DNA of 38,176 nucleotides from Draconibacterium sp. (GTDB lineage Bacteria > Bacteroidota > Bacteroidia > Bacteroidales > Prolixibacteraceae), in contig JALUZN010000088.1 of the NCBI GenBank assembly GCA_027011835.1, positions 1 through 38,176 of the forward strand. The letters are read 5' to 3'. Below are positions 22,573 to 31,699 of the stretch, piece by piece. The notes beneath the pieces were generated by a model that was not told where the DNA came from, ran no database searches, and worked only from the letters and a program-made list of their open reading frames with translations. The translations under genes and the position numbers were made by a program. How positions within the stretch are numbered: the stretch's first letter is position 1; each line of letters begins with the position of its first letter.

Positions 22573-25556
22573 AGATTATCACCGAAAATACATTTGAAAC
22601 AGCCCTTGTACAATCTCTTGTAGAGCAAGGCGGATACACACAAGGAAATGCAGAGGATTACAGCAAAGAACTTGGAATGTTTAAATATGAGGTTATTGCA
22701 TTCTTGCAAGAATCGCAACCTAAAAAATGGGAAAAGATTTCTGCCATTCACGGAGCAGATGCAGACAACCGAATTATTCAGCGTTTGTGCAAAGAACTCG
22801 ATTTAAGAGGCAGTTTAGATGTACTAAGAAATGGTTTTGTAGATTATGGCGTTCGTTTTCAGTTGGCCTATTTTCAGCCAGCTTCGGGGCTTAATCCTGA
22901 TGCAGTTGATTTATACAACAAAAACAGTCTGAAAGTTTATCGACAGGTTTATTACAGCAAAAAGAATAAAAACTCGGTTGATGTTGTTTTGGCGATTAAT
23001 GGAATACCTGTTGCTACCTTAGAATTAAAAAATCAATTTACCGGGCAAAATGTAGGTAACGCTTTAAAACAATACAGCACAACGAGAGACAACAAAGAGT
23101 TGCTTTTTGCTTTCAAAAAAAGAACTTTGGTACATTTTGCCGTTGACCAGGACGAAGTTTTTATGACCACAAAATTAGATGGAAGTAAAACTTATTGGTT
23201 GCCGTTTAACAAAGGCAATAACAACGGAAAAGGAAATCCGCCTAACCCTGATGGTTACAGAACAGCTTATTTGTGGGAATATATCTTACAAAAAGACAGT
23301 TGGATGGATATTGTAAAACAATTTATCCATTTGCAAACAGAAGAAATTGAAACACAGGGAAAGATTTACAAACGAGAAAAACTAATTTTCCCACGCTACC
23401 ACCAATTAGACGCAGTTCGAAAAATTAGTAATAATGTTTTGAAAGTTGAAGCAGGAACAAACTATCTGATTCAACATTCGGCAGGTTCGGGCAAAAGTAA
23501 CTCTATTGCCTGGTTGGCATACCGACTTTCGAGTTTGCATAATGCACAAGACAACAGAATTTTTGATTCGGTAATTGTTGTTACCGACAGGAGAGTACTC
23601 GACCAACAATTGCAAAATACAATTTATCAATTTGAACATAAAACAGGTGTTGTTCAGCGGATAGACAAAGACAGTACACAATTAGCAAATGCTTTGGGAT
23701 ATGGTACAAATATCATTATAACTACTTTACAGAAGTTCCCGTTTGTTGTTGACAAAGTTGGTGACTTGCCAGACAGAAATTATGCAGTAATTATTGACGA
23801 AGCTCATAGTTCGCAAGGTGGCGAAGCCAGTAAAAAAATGAAAGAAGTTTTGGCAGCTAAGTCATTAGAAGAAGCCGTAACCGAAGAAACACAGGACGAC
23901 TACACAGGCGATGATTTTGTAAGAGAACAAATAGAGCGTTCAGCACAGGCAAGAGGTCAACAAAGCAATATTTCGTTTTTTGCATTTACCGCAACACCAA
24001 AGTATAAAACATTACAGGTTTTTGGTCATAAAGATGCCAAAGGTAAACCAAAACCGTTTCACCTTTATTCAATGCGTCAGGCAATCGAGGAAGGATTTAT
24101 ATTAGATGTTTTACAAAATTACACCACATACGAGCTTTATTTCAAATTAACAAAAGCCATTGAAGACGACCCCAATTTAAATAAAAAGAAAGCAGCAAAA
24201 GCTATTGGCAAATTTGTTTCGTTGCACCCACACAATTTAGCCCAAAAAACAGAAATAATAATAGAACATTTCAGGCAAATTGTTGCTAAAAAAATTGGAG
24301 GTAAAGCCAAAGCAATGTTGGTTTGTGGTTCAAGACTGCACGCCAAACGCTATTTTGAAGAATTTAATAAATACATAAAAGAAAAAGGCTATCAAACCGA
24401 TATAAAAATACTCGTAGCATTTTCGGGAAAGGTAATAGATGATAACTTTCCTGATGGAGTTTCTGAACCGCAAATGACAGGGTACAGCGAAAAGGAACTG
24501 CCTGACATTTTTGATAAAGACGAATACAAAATCTTAATTGTAGCCGATAAATATCAAACAGGTTTTGACCAACCTTTGTTACAAACAATGTATGTTGATA
24601 AAAAGCTATCGGGTGTAAAAGCAGTTCAAACACTTTCACGCTTAAACAGAACTTGTGCAGGTAAAGAAGATACATTTGTTTTGGATTTTGTAAACGACAG
24701 GGAAACCATTTTCGCCTCGTTTCAGCCTTATTATGAAATCACAACAGTTACAGAAGAAACAGATGTAAACCATTTGTACGATTTAAAAGCAAGACTTGAT
24801 GAGTTTCAGATTTATTGGGAAACAGAAATAAACGAATTTGCAAATGTTTATTTTAATCCTGATACAAAATTGAATAACCCGAAACAACAAAAATATCTTT
24901 ATTCATTTACCGACCCTGCTGTTGATAGATTTAAGGAAATAAAGGAAGAAGAAAAACAAGACGAGTTTAAAAAAGGTTTGCGTACTTGGACTAATCTTTA
25001 CGCTTTCTTAGCTCAAATTATGCCATTTGTTGACCCTGAATTTGAGAAGTTTTATGCCTATGCAAAACTATTACAAACAAGATTACCCAAAAGAGAACTT
25101 TCTGAAAGTTTGCATTTAGACGATGAAGTCGCATTGGAATATTATCGTTTACAAAAAATAAAAGAAGGTTCAATTGATTTACTTAAAGGAGAGGCAGGGG
25201 AATTAAGCGGAACAACAGAGGCAGGGCTAAAACGGGCAAAAGATGAAGAAGCTTTGCTTTCTGAAATTATCAATGTTTTAAATGACCGTTTCGGAACTGA
25301 ATTTGAAGAAGCAGACCGTTTGTTTTTTGAATCAATTGAAGCGGAATTAATGGAAGATGAAACACTGCAAAAACAGGCGAAAGTTAATAAGATTGATACC
25401 TTCAAATATGCCTTTGAGGACTTGTTCATTACAAAATTGATTGACAGAATGGATATGAATCAAGAAATATTTGAAAAAATACTCGAAGACAAAGTATTTG
25501 GAGACTTAGTAAAAGAACTAATGATGAAAAAAGTATATAAGAAAATGAACGAATAG
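22569..25556 (+). CDS. hsdR: Type I restriction endonuclease subunit HsdR
   Basis: This 995-residue subunit translocates DNA and cuts it at collision sites. The N-terminal nuclease has Asp138 in VDVVLAI and Glu152-x-Lys154 in TLELKNQ, the PD-(D/E)xK pattern. The motor has Walker A AGSGKS at 305-310, DEAH at 410-413, the motif FFAFTATPK, and the later helicase motifs QTGFDQP and LSRLNRTC. The C-terminal helical region (about 760-995) is the contact with HsdM. All motifs appear intact. It overlaps rloB by four bases, so its expression is tied to the rloA promoter and not directly to hsdM. Confidence 0.94.
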   Translation: MKIITENTFETALVQSLVEQGGYTQGNAEDYSKELGMFKYEVIAFLQESQPKKWEKISAIHGADADNRIIQRLCKELDLRGSLDVLRNGFVDYGVRFQLAYFQPASGLNPDAVDLYNKNSLKVYRQVYYSKKNKNSVDVVLAINGIPVATLELKNQFTGQNVGNALKQYSTTRDNKELLFAFKKRTLVHFAVDQDEVFMTTKLDGSKTYWLPFNKGNNNGKGNPPNPDGYRTAYLWEYILQKDSWMDIVKQFIHLQTEEIETQGKIYKREKLIFPRYHQLDAVRKISNNVLKVEAGTNYLIQHSAGSGKSNSIAWLAYRLSSLHNAQDNRIFDSVIVVTDRRVLDQQLQNTIYQFEHKTGVVQRIDKDSTQLANALGYGTNIIITTLQKFPFVVDKVGDLPDRNYAVIIDEAHSSQGGEASKKMKEVLAAKSLEEAVTEETQDDYTGDDFVREQIERSAQARGQQSNISFFAFTATPKYKTLQVFGHKDAKGKPKPFHLYSMRQAIEEGFILDVLQNYTTYELYFKLTKAIEDDPNLNKKKAAKAIGKFVSLHPHNLAQKTEIIIEHFRQIVAKKIGGKAKAMLVCGSRLHAKRYFEEFNKYIKEKGYQTDIKILVAFSGKVIDDNFPDGVSEPQMTGYSEKELPDIFDKDEYKILIVADKYQTGFDQPLLQTMYVDKKLSGVKAVQTLSRLNRTCAGKEDTFVLDFVNDRETIFASFQPYYEITTVTEETDVNHLYDLKARLDEFQIYWETEINEFANVYFNPDTKLNNPKQQKYLYSFTDPAVDRFKEIKEEEKQDEFKKGLRTWTNLYAFLAQIMPFVDPEFEKFYAYAKLLQTRLPKRELSESLHLDDEVALEYYRLQKIKEGSIDLLKGEAGELSGTTEAGLKRAKDEEALLSEIINVLNDRFGTEFEEADRLFFESIEAELMEDETLQKQAKVNKIDTFKYAFEDLFITKLIDRMDMNQEIFEKILEDKVFGDLVKELMMKKVYKKMNE

Positions 25557-25576
25557 CCAAACCGTTACGAGTAGTT

Positions 25577-26212
25577 ATGGCAAATCCAACCATCGAAGAG
25601 TTACAAAAGAGCAGTGAATTCGAATTGATTGCAAAACTCAGTCACAACGAAATAAAAGAGTTTGTACTGAACCGTTTTTCTGAGGGCGGGAAAATAATTA
25701 CTGCGTTTATGATTTATCAGGTTGTTATGGTTTTGGGCGGTCTGTTTTTCTTTGCCTACGCTGTAATTCTCTTTTTTCGCGGGAATAGCGAACCGTTTTA
25801 TTACTCGCTGGGAGCATTAATTTTTTGCTTTTCGTTGCTTATTGTATTTCACGAACTGTTGCACGGTGTTGCATTAAAAATAGTTGGGGCAAAAAATGTA
25901 CGTTTTGGAGCTTACATAAAAAAGTTTGTTTTTTATGCCGAAGCCAACCGGTTTGTATTAAATCGCCGCCAGTTTGCTTTTGTTGCATTGGCTCCGTTGG
26001 TGGTAATAAAACTAATCTCAATTATTGCAATCTTCTTTTTTATCTCTTCGCCACAACTCTACTTTTTTGTTTTTCTGATGAGTGCGCACAGCCTGTTTTG
26101 TGCCGGCGATATCGGACTGCTTTCGGTCTTTTGTAATTATCCGGGTCGCGAGGTTTTCACATTCGATATAAAAGACGAAAAAACAAGTTTCTATTTTCTG
26201 AGAAACAATTAG
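25577..26212 (+). CDS. DUF3267 family membrane protein with HExxH motif
   Basis: This 211-residue protein has about four hydrophobic segments (near 43-68, 77-95, 128-155 and 160-180). The zinc-metalloprotease-like motif HELLH is at residues 92-96 in the second, with a later Asp in CAGDIGLL that could complete a metal site. The pattern fits DUF3267 (PF11667), putative membrane peptidases related in outline to site-2 proteases. Substrate and role are unknown. It begins only 20 bases after hsdR and has no visible promoter of its own, so it is read from the island or from a promoter inside hsdR. Base usage looks more like the host flanks. Confidence 0.7.
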   Translation: MANPTIEELQKSSEFELIAKLSHNEIKEFVLNRFSEGGKIITAFMIYQVVMVLGGLFFFAYAVILFFRGNSEPFYYSLGALIFCFSLLIVFHELLHGVALKIVGAKNVRFGAYIKKFVFYAEANRFVLNRRQFAFVALAPLVVIKLISIIAIFFFISSPQLYFFVFLMSAHSLFCAGDIGLLSVFCNYPGREVFTFDIKDEKTSFYFLRNN

Positions 26213-26232
26213 CAGAACAATACACTTCGATA

Positions 26233-26264
26233 TTGCCATTATTTGGTTTAGTGTGTTATTTTTG
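26233..26264 (+). promoter_or_regulatory. Promoter of the TPR protein gene
   Basis: TTG at 26233-26235, a 21-base gap and TATTTTTG at 26257-26264 match the Bacteroidota consensus with the same spacing seen upstream of rloA. The ATG of the TPR gene is 19 bases downstream. Confidence 0.6.
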
Positions 26265-26282
26265 CAACAACATAAAAGTAAA

Positions 26283-28169
26283 ATGAGGTATTTCTTTTTT
26301 ATCGTAATAATTCTATTGAGTTTTAACCAGGTGTCGGGGCAGCGTAAGCCAACGGCTTTTCAAACAAAATCGTCGCTTGCTTTGCGGTATTATAATGCCA
26401 AAGATTACGAAAAGGCAGCTCCTCTTTTATTCGATATTTACAAAACCACACACAGCTCAACATACTTTCGTTTATATTTAAACAGTTTAATTCAGCTCGA
26501 AAAATTCGATGAGGCCGAGACTCAAATTCAGAAAGAGATAAAAAAGCAACGTACACCCAAACCCGAGCTTTACATTAGCTGGGGTTATCTTTTAAAAATG
26601 GAAGGTAAAACCGACGAAAGCACCCGGAAATATGACGAAGCACTTGATAAAACAGGGAATACACGGGGGCAGTATTTGTCGGTTGCCAATACTTTTTTAA
26701 ACTGGGGCGATTACGAATATGCCAAGCGAACCTATTTGCGGGGGCGCGAAAAGCTGAAAGACGAAAACTTTAATTACGAACTGGCACGGGTGTATCTCTA
26801 CTTACGCGATTATAAAAATATGATGGAGGAGTATCTCAATCTGTTGCGTAATAGTCCGGGGCAGCTTCCTCGCATTCAAAGTAGTTTGTCGTCGGCAATG
26901 CGGCTCGACATTGATAACGAGATGCGCGATAATTTCCGTTCTCAGGTTTTAAAACGTATTCAGGCCGAGCCACAAATAGTGGGATATAACCGGCTGTTAA
27001 TCTGGTTCTTCTTACAAGAGAAGAAGTTCTCGAGCGCATTGCGTCAGGCAATTGCATTAGACCGCCGAACAGGCGAGGAGACACCTCAGATTTTACAATT
27101 GGGAAGTATGGCTCTGAACAATAAAATGTATTCCGACGCCAAAAAAGCATTTGGTTATGTGTTAGAAAAAGGGGAAAGCAGCAATTATTATTCGCAGGCA
27201 TTTTTATACAATTTGCATACATCGTATTTGCAGTTTATTAACAAATTCCCAACCGATAAAGAGAAAGGAGAGCAACTGGCTACTCAGTTCGAAAGGGGAG
27301 TTGCCTTGTTGGGAATTAGTCCGGCAACCATAAATATGATTATTGAAAATGCCGATTTGCTTGCTTTTTATCTCGATAAATCCGATGCTGCCATCGATAT
27401 TTTAAACAGAGGATTAAAAATTCAGCGAATGAAACCGGAACAGTGGGGGCGATTAAAAACCAAACTGGCCGATATTTATGTTTATATAAACGACCCCTGG
27501 GAAGCAACGCTTATCTATTCGCAGGTTATTGAGGGAAACAAAAAGAATTCGTTGGGCGACGATGTAAAACTGAAAAAGGCAAAACTGGGTTATTATATGG
27601 GAAATTTCAGTTGGGCAAAAGCGCAGCTCGATGTTTTAAAAGCGAGTACCTCGAAACTTACGGCTAACGATGCAATGGCTCTCTCGTTGCTGATTAGCAA
27701 TAACTTAAGCCTCGACACAACGGCTGTTCCGTTAAAAATGTTTGCCCGTGCCGATTTGCTTTTCTTTCAAAATCACGATTCGCTGGCTATGGCAACTCTC
27801 GACTCGATTGCCGAGATTTATCCCTACAACTCGTTGGTCGATAATATCTTGTTCCGGAAAGCAAAAGTTGAAATTTCGCAGCAAAAATATTCCGAAGCGG
27901 CAAAACATCTTCAACAAATTGTCGATGAATTTGGGTTTGGCTTGCTGGGCGACGATGCACTTTTTATGCTTGCCGAACTGTATAATTACAACCTCGATAA
28001 AAAAGAGGAGGCAAAAAAACGATATAAAGAGATGCTCACGCGGTTTCCGGGTAGTGTTTTTACTGACGAGTCGAGAGAGAAATATCGTGAACTGCGAAAA
28101 ATTTACCCCGATAAATTGAATAAGGAAGAGCCGTTTTTGGAAGGTGTTAAAGATGAATCGAACCAATAA
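26283..28169 (+). CDS. Exported tetratricopeptide repeat protein
   Basis: I place the start at the ATG at 26283 (628 residues) because the signal peptide MRYFFFIVIILLSFNQVSG begins there and the open frame upstream runs through the promoter box. The mature part is a long array of helix-turn-helix repeats, with recognisable TPR units such as YNAKDYEKAAPLLFDIY near the start and QQKYSEAAKHLQQIVDEFG near the end. It is probably a periplasmic or outer-membrane scaffold for protein interactions. No enzymatic motif is seen. The next gene starts inside its last codons, which suggests cotranscription with the EamA permease and ruvC. Confidence 0.78.
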   Translation: MRYFFFIVIILLSFNQVSGQRKPTAFQTKSSLALRYYNAKDYEKAAPLLFDIYKTTHSSTYFRLYLNSLIQLEKFDEAETQIQKEIKKQRTPKPELYISWGYLLKMEGKTDESTRKYDEALDKTGNTRGQYLSVANTFLNWGDYEYAKRTYLRGREKLKDENFNYELARVYLYLRDYKNMMEEYLNLLRNSPGQLPRIQSSLSSAMRLDIDNEMRDNFRSQVLKRIQAEPQIVGYNRLLIWFFLQEKKFSSALRQAIALDRRTGEETPQILQLGSMALNNKMYSDAKKAFGYVLEKGESSNYYSQAFLYNLHTSYLQFINKFPTDKEKGEQLATQFERGVALLGISPATINMIIENADLLAFYLDKSDAAIDILNRGLKIQRMKPEQWGRLKTKLADIYVYINDPWEATLIYSQVIEGNKKNSLGDDVKLKKAKLGYYMGNFSWAKAQLDVLKASTSKLTANDAMALSLLISNNLSLDTTAVPLKMFARADLLFFQNHDSLAMATLDSIAEIYPYNSLVDNILFRKAKVEISQQKYSEAAKHLQQIVDEFGFGLLGDDALFMLAELYNYNLDKKEEAKKRYKEMLTRFPGSVFTDESREKYRELRKIYPDKLNKEEPFLEGVKDESNQ

Positions 28170-29046
28170 ATCGTATCTGTTTGCGGGAGTTGCCATATTT
28201 TTCTGGTCGACAGTGGCAACTGCATTTAAAATTGCACTGCGCGAGTTCGATTTTATCCAGCTCATTTTTTATGCCTCGGCAATTACGTTAATCATTCTTT
28301 TTCTTTTCCTGCTATTTCAGAAAAAAACAGGATTACTGTTTCGCCAGTCTCAAAAAGAGATTCTCAGTTCAATGGTTTTAGGTGCTTTAAATCCGCTACT
28401 TTACTATCTTATTCTTTTTAAAGCGTATTCACTTCTGCCCGCACAAATGGCACAGCCTTTAAATATGACCTGGGCAATTGTTTTGGCAATTCTGTCGGTT
28501 CCGTTGCTGGGGCAAAAAATTGGATGGATGAGCTTTGTTGCACTTTTTATAAGTTTTATCGGGGTGGTTTTTATTTCGTCGCAAGGAAGTGTGTCGGGTT
28601 TCGAAAATACAAATTGGCGGGGTGTTTTACTGGCACTCTCGAGCTCGTTAATTTGGGCAATCTACTGGATTTTTCATGTGCGCGACCAACGCGACCAAAT
28701 TGTAAAGTTGTTTCTGAACTTCTTTTTCGGAACGCTCTATCTTTTTCCCGTTGTGTGGCTCTTTTCAACGTTTAAATTCGAGGCGGGTACAAGCTTTTAT
28801 TCGGTAGTTTACATTGGTTTTTTCGAAGCCGGAATAACCTATATTCTTTGGTTGAAAGCGTTGGAGCTGAGTACAAATAATGCAAAAACAGGAACCCTGG
28901 TTTTTGTTGCCCCGTTTATTTCGCTCATTTTTATCCATTTTATTTTGAAGGAGACCATTTACATCAGTACATTTATTGGGTTGATTTTTATTGTTGCCGG
29001 AGTTTTACTTCAGCAATCGGACCGTTATAGAAATAACCTGTTGTAA
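28153..29046 (+). CDS. EamA/DMT family permease
   Basis: This protein has 297 residues from the ATG at 28153; a GTG nine bases upstream is less likely. It contains ten predicted hydrophobic segments arranged as two EamA repeats (about 1-138 and 150-292), the architecture of drug/metabolite transporters. It would export or import a small metabolite across the inner membrane; the substrate cannot be told. It overlaps the TPR gene by 17 bases in another frame and precedes ruvC by 20 bases. Confidence 0.85.
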   Translation: MNRTNKSYLFAGVAIFFWSTVATAFKIALREFDFIQLIFYASAITLIILFLFLLFQKKTGLLFRQSQKEILSSMVLGALNPLLYYLILFKAYSLLPAQMAQPLNMTWAIVLAILSVPLLGQKIGWMSFVALFISFIGVVFISSQGSVSGFENTNWRGVLLALSSSLIWAIYWIFHVRDQRDQIVKLFLNFFFGTLYLFPVVWLFSTFKFEAGTSFYSVVYIGFFEAGITYILWLKALELSTNNAKTGTLVFVAPFISLIFIHFILKETIYISTFIGLIFIVAGVLLQQSDRYRNNLL

Positions 29047-29066
29047 TAAATCAGTAAATCTGAATT

Positions 29067-29621
29067 ATGAATTCGAAACCACTTAGAATTTTAGGAATCG
29101 ACCCCGGAACAACAATAACCGGTTATGGTTTGGTTGAAATAAGAGATAAGACACCTGTAATTTTACACATGGGCAACATTACTCCCGGTAAATATTCCGA
29201 CCACTACCAGCGGTTGAAATACCTGCACGAACGGGCACTGCATCTTGTAAAAGAGTACCGCCCCGATGTAATGGCAATTGAGGCACCGTTCTACGGAAAG
29301 AACGTACAAAGTATGTTAAAACTCGGGCGCGGGCAGGGCGTTTTAATGGCAGCAGCTTTAATGTTCGATGTGCCAATTCACGAATATGCGCCTCTTTTGG
29401 TAAAGCAGGCAATTACCGGAATGGGGCGTGCTTCGAAAGAGCAGGTCGCCTATTTTTTGCAAAAGGTGTACAACCTAAAAGATTTAGATGCCGGCCTCGA
29501 TGCTACCGATGCAGTGGCCGTAGCCATTTGTCACTTTATTCAGTTAAGTAAACCGGAAAAATCGAAAGAGTATAAAAACTGGAGCGACTTTGTAAAAAAG
29601 AATCCGGGGAAAGTAAAATAG
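29067..29621 (+). CDS. ruvC: Holliday junction resolvase RuvC
   Basis: This 184-residue endonuclease resolves Holliday junctions with RuvAB. The four catalytic acids are in place: Asp12 in LGIDPGTTITGYG, Glu72 in AIEAPFYGKN, and Asp145 and Asp148 in GLDATDAVAVA. The conserved LGRGQGVLMAAA helix is also present. Length is normal for the family. It is the last gene of the plus-strand run and converges with the DUF6146 lipoprotein gene, with 31 bases between stops. Confidence 0.95.
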   Translation: MNSKPLRILGIDPGTTITGYGLVEIRDKTPVILHMGNITPGKYSDHYQRLKYLHERALHLVKEYRPDVMAIEAPFYGKNVQSMLKLGRGQGVLMAAALMFDVPIHEYAPLLVKQAITGMGRASKEQVAYFLQKVYNLKDLDAGLDATDAVAVAICHFIQLSKPEKSKEYKNWSDFVKKNPGKVK

Positions 29622-29652
29622 TGGAACCGAAAAGCTATTTGGTTTGAGTATA

Positions 29653-30069
29653 TTAATGCAGCAGAACATGTGGGCCGCCGTCCATTATTTTAATTTTCAA
29701 AATATTCTCGACATATTGAAAATAGTAAAATAGCCTGTGGTTGAGTTCAAAACCGTAGTCGATGTTTGGCTCGTAACCACTAATCGGTTCGAAAAAAGAG
29801 CCGTATTGTCCGCTGGCTGCTTTGGCGTTCCATGCTGCAACATATTTTTGATTCCATTGCTCGTAATACTCTTGCGAACGGTCTGTTGCTTTCGATTTTT
29901 GCATTTCGTACCAACTATCGAATTTACCATCGAAAGTCTCCATAGCATATTCTGTACTGTCGTTTTCAATTTGTACATTGCTGGCGCGTTTCGTTTTTTT
30001 TGCAGCCTTTTGTGTTGAACAGGCAACAACAAAAAGAATGGCGATTAAAACCGGAATTACTTTTTTCAT
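29653..30069 (-). CDS. Small lipoprotein, DUF6146-like
   Basis: This 138-residue protein has a short lipoprotein signal (MKKVIPVLIAILFVVACS) with Cys17 as the probable lipid anchor, then a Lys-rich stretch. The remainder is rich in aromatic residues, including FDSWYEMQKSK, YYEQWNQKYVAAWNAKA and LNHRLFYYFQYVENILKI. This matches my memory of DUF6146, a Bacteroidota family of unknown function. It is transcribed alone, between convergent ruvC and the divergent cardiolipin synthase gene. No function can be offered. Confidence 0.68.
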   Translation of the reverse strand: MKKVIPVLIAILFVVACSTQKAAKKTKRASNVQIENDSTEYAMETFDGKFDSWYEMQKSKATDRSQEYYEQWNQKYVAAWNAKAASGQYGSFFEPISGYEPNIDYGFELNHRLFYYFQYVENILKIKIMDGGPHVLLH

Positions 30070-30235
30070 CTTTTTTATAACTACTTTTCGGGTGTAAATT
30101 TACTACGATTTTTATTGCAAAATTGGTTTTAAACTTAAAATTGCTGAAATTTATTCCGAAAATGCATCCGGGTTTTATGTTTGATTTGGTTTTGTAAAGT
30201 TGGGGTAACCCACAACTAATTTTTACAATTAAAGA

Positions 30236-31687
30236 ATGTTTATACTAAACGATGTATGGCGGCTTTTTTCTCTGGTATCGCTTTTTACGGCAATTCCGGT
30301 TGCAATAATGATTGTGCTCGAAAAACGTTCTCCATATAAAACCATTGCGTGGATTTTAGTGCTTGTTTTGTTACCAATTATAGGGGTAATTTTCTACCTG
30401 TTTTTTGGCCAGGAGTACCGAAAGCGAAAACTCTTTTCAAGAAAAAATATTAAAAGTCTGGGGAAAGCAAGGCAGCTTTCTTCCGAACAACTTGGGAAAT
30501 TAAATAAATTACAACTCGAATTAAGCGACGATGCGCTGGCAAAAGAGAACCTTATTAAACTGTTGTTGAATAACTCGAACTCGTTGTTAACTACCGGAAA
30601 CAAACTGCAAATATTGGAGGGTGGTGCCCAAACATTTGAAGCTATAATTGAAGCGATAAAGGGGGCAAAACATCATATTCATTTAGAGTATTATATTTTT
30701 TCGGATGACAAAATTGGCAACAAACTGAAAACTCTGCTTATCGAGAAAAGTAAAAGTGGAGTCGAAGTTCGAATTATAATCGACGATGTTGGAAGTTGGG
30801 GATTGAATAAAAAATTTATTGACGATTGTAGAGAAAACGGAGTTGAAATTTACTCTTTTATGGAGGTTCGTTTTCCGCGTTTTACATCGAAAATGAATTT
30901 TAGAAACCATCGGAAAATTGTTATTGTCGATGGTGAAATCGGGTTTACAGGAGGTATTAATGTTGCCGACCGATATATCGACGGGCTGAAAGGAATTGGC
31001 CGTTGGAACGATATGCACTTAAGAATTGAGGGCGATGCAGTATTGTGTTTACAAGTGGTTTTTTCGTCCGACTGGTATTTTATGGTTAACGAAAACCTGT
31101 TGGGTAGGAACTATTTTCCTCCGTTTACCGAAAATGCCGGGGTACCGGTTCAAATTTCGGCAAGTGGCCCCGACTCCGACTGGCAAAGTATTTCGCAGGC
31201 ATTTTTTGCCGCCATTACAAATGCCCGCGAAAAAGTGTATGTTGTTTCTCCCTATTTAATGCCGCCAAAGTCAATTCTGTCGGCACTCGAAATGACGGCA
31301 TTGAGTGGTGTCGATGTACGTATTATTATTCCTGAAAAATCGGATACAATTACTCCAAAATGGAGTTCGTTTTCGTATGTCGAGGAGCTGCTCGAAGCTG
31401 GAGTAAAAGTCTATTTTTACCAAGACGGGTTTATTCACAGTAAATATATGATTGTCGATTCGGTGTTTGCAACCATTGGTACGTCGAACATGGATTTTAG
31501 AAGTTTAGAAACCAATTTTGAGGTAAATGCTTTTATGTACGAAAAGGAGTTTACCAACAATCTTACAAAAATTTTTATGGCCGATTTAGCTAAATCGCGC
31601 CAAATAAAACTTGAAGAGTGGAAACAGCGGCCGTGGCATTTTAAATTGCGCGAATCGCTGGCTCATATTGTTGCACCAATGATGTAA
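30236..31687 (+). CDS. cls: Cardiolipin synthase (phospholipase D superfamily)
   Basis: This 483-residue membrane enzyme joins two phosphatidylglycerol molecules into cardiolipin and glycerol. Two N-terminal membrane helices (about 8-27 and 36-58) are followed by two PLD domains. Their HKD motifs are His225-Lys227-Asp232 in NHRKIVIVDGEIGFTGG and His401-Lys403-Asp408 in IHSKYMIVDSVFATIGTSN. Length and order are typical of ClsA-type enzymes. The gene is monocistronic and converges with the dehydratase gene, with only 12 bases between stops and no clear terminator. Confidence 0.93.
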   Translation: MFILNDVWRLFSLVSLFTAIPVAIMIVLEKRSPYKTIAWILVLVLLPIIGVIFYLFFGQEYRKRKLFSRKNIKSLGKARQLSSEQLGKLNKLQLELSDDALAKENLIKLLLNNSNSLLTTGNKLQILEGGAQTFEAIIEAIKGAKHHIHLEYYIFSDDKIGNKLKTLLIEKSKSGVEVRIIIDDVGSWGLNKKFIDDCRENGVEIYSFMEVRFPRFTSKMNFRNHRKIVIVDGEIGFTGGINVADRYIDGLKGIGRWNDMHLRIEGDAVLCLQVVFSSDWYFMVNENLLGRNYFPPFTENAGVPVQISASGPDSDWQSISQAFFAAITNAREKVYVVSPYLMPPKSILSALEMTALSGVDVRIIIPEKSDTITPKWSSFSYVEELLEAGVKVYFYQDGFIHSKYMIVDSVFATIGTSNMDFRSLETNFEVNAFMYEKEFTNNLTKIFMADLAKSRQIKLEEWKQRPWHFKLRESLAHIVAPMM

Positions 31688-31699
31688 CACTGCCGATTT

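Noticed and set aside
16851-25572. CGTTA and ACGAG occurring at both edges of the R-M island as possible target-site repeats
   Set aside because: Five-base matches at unequal distances from the edges are expected by chance. No integrase or tRNA supports site-specific insertion.
29622-29652. AACC...GGTT hairpin between ruvC and the DUF6146 gene
   Set aside because: About seven pairs with a wobble and no T tract on either strand, so not called as a terminator.
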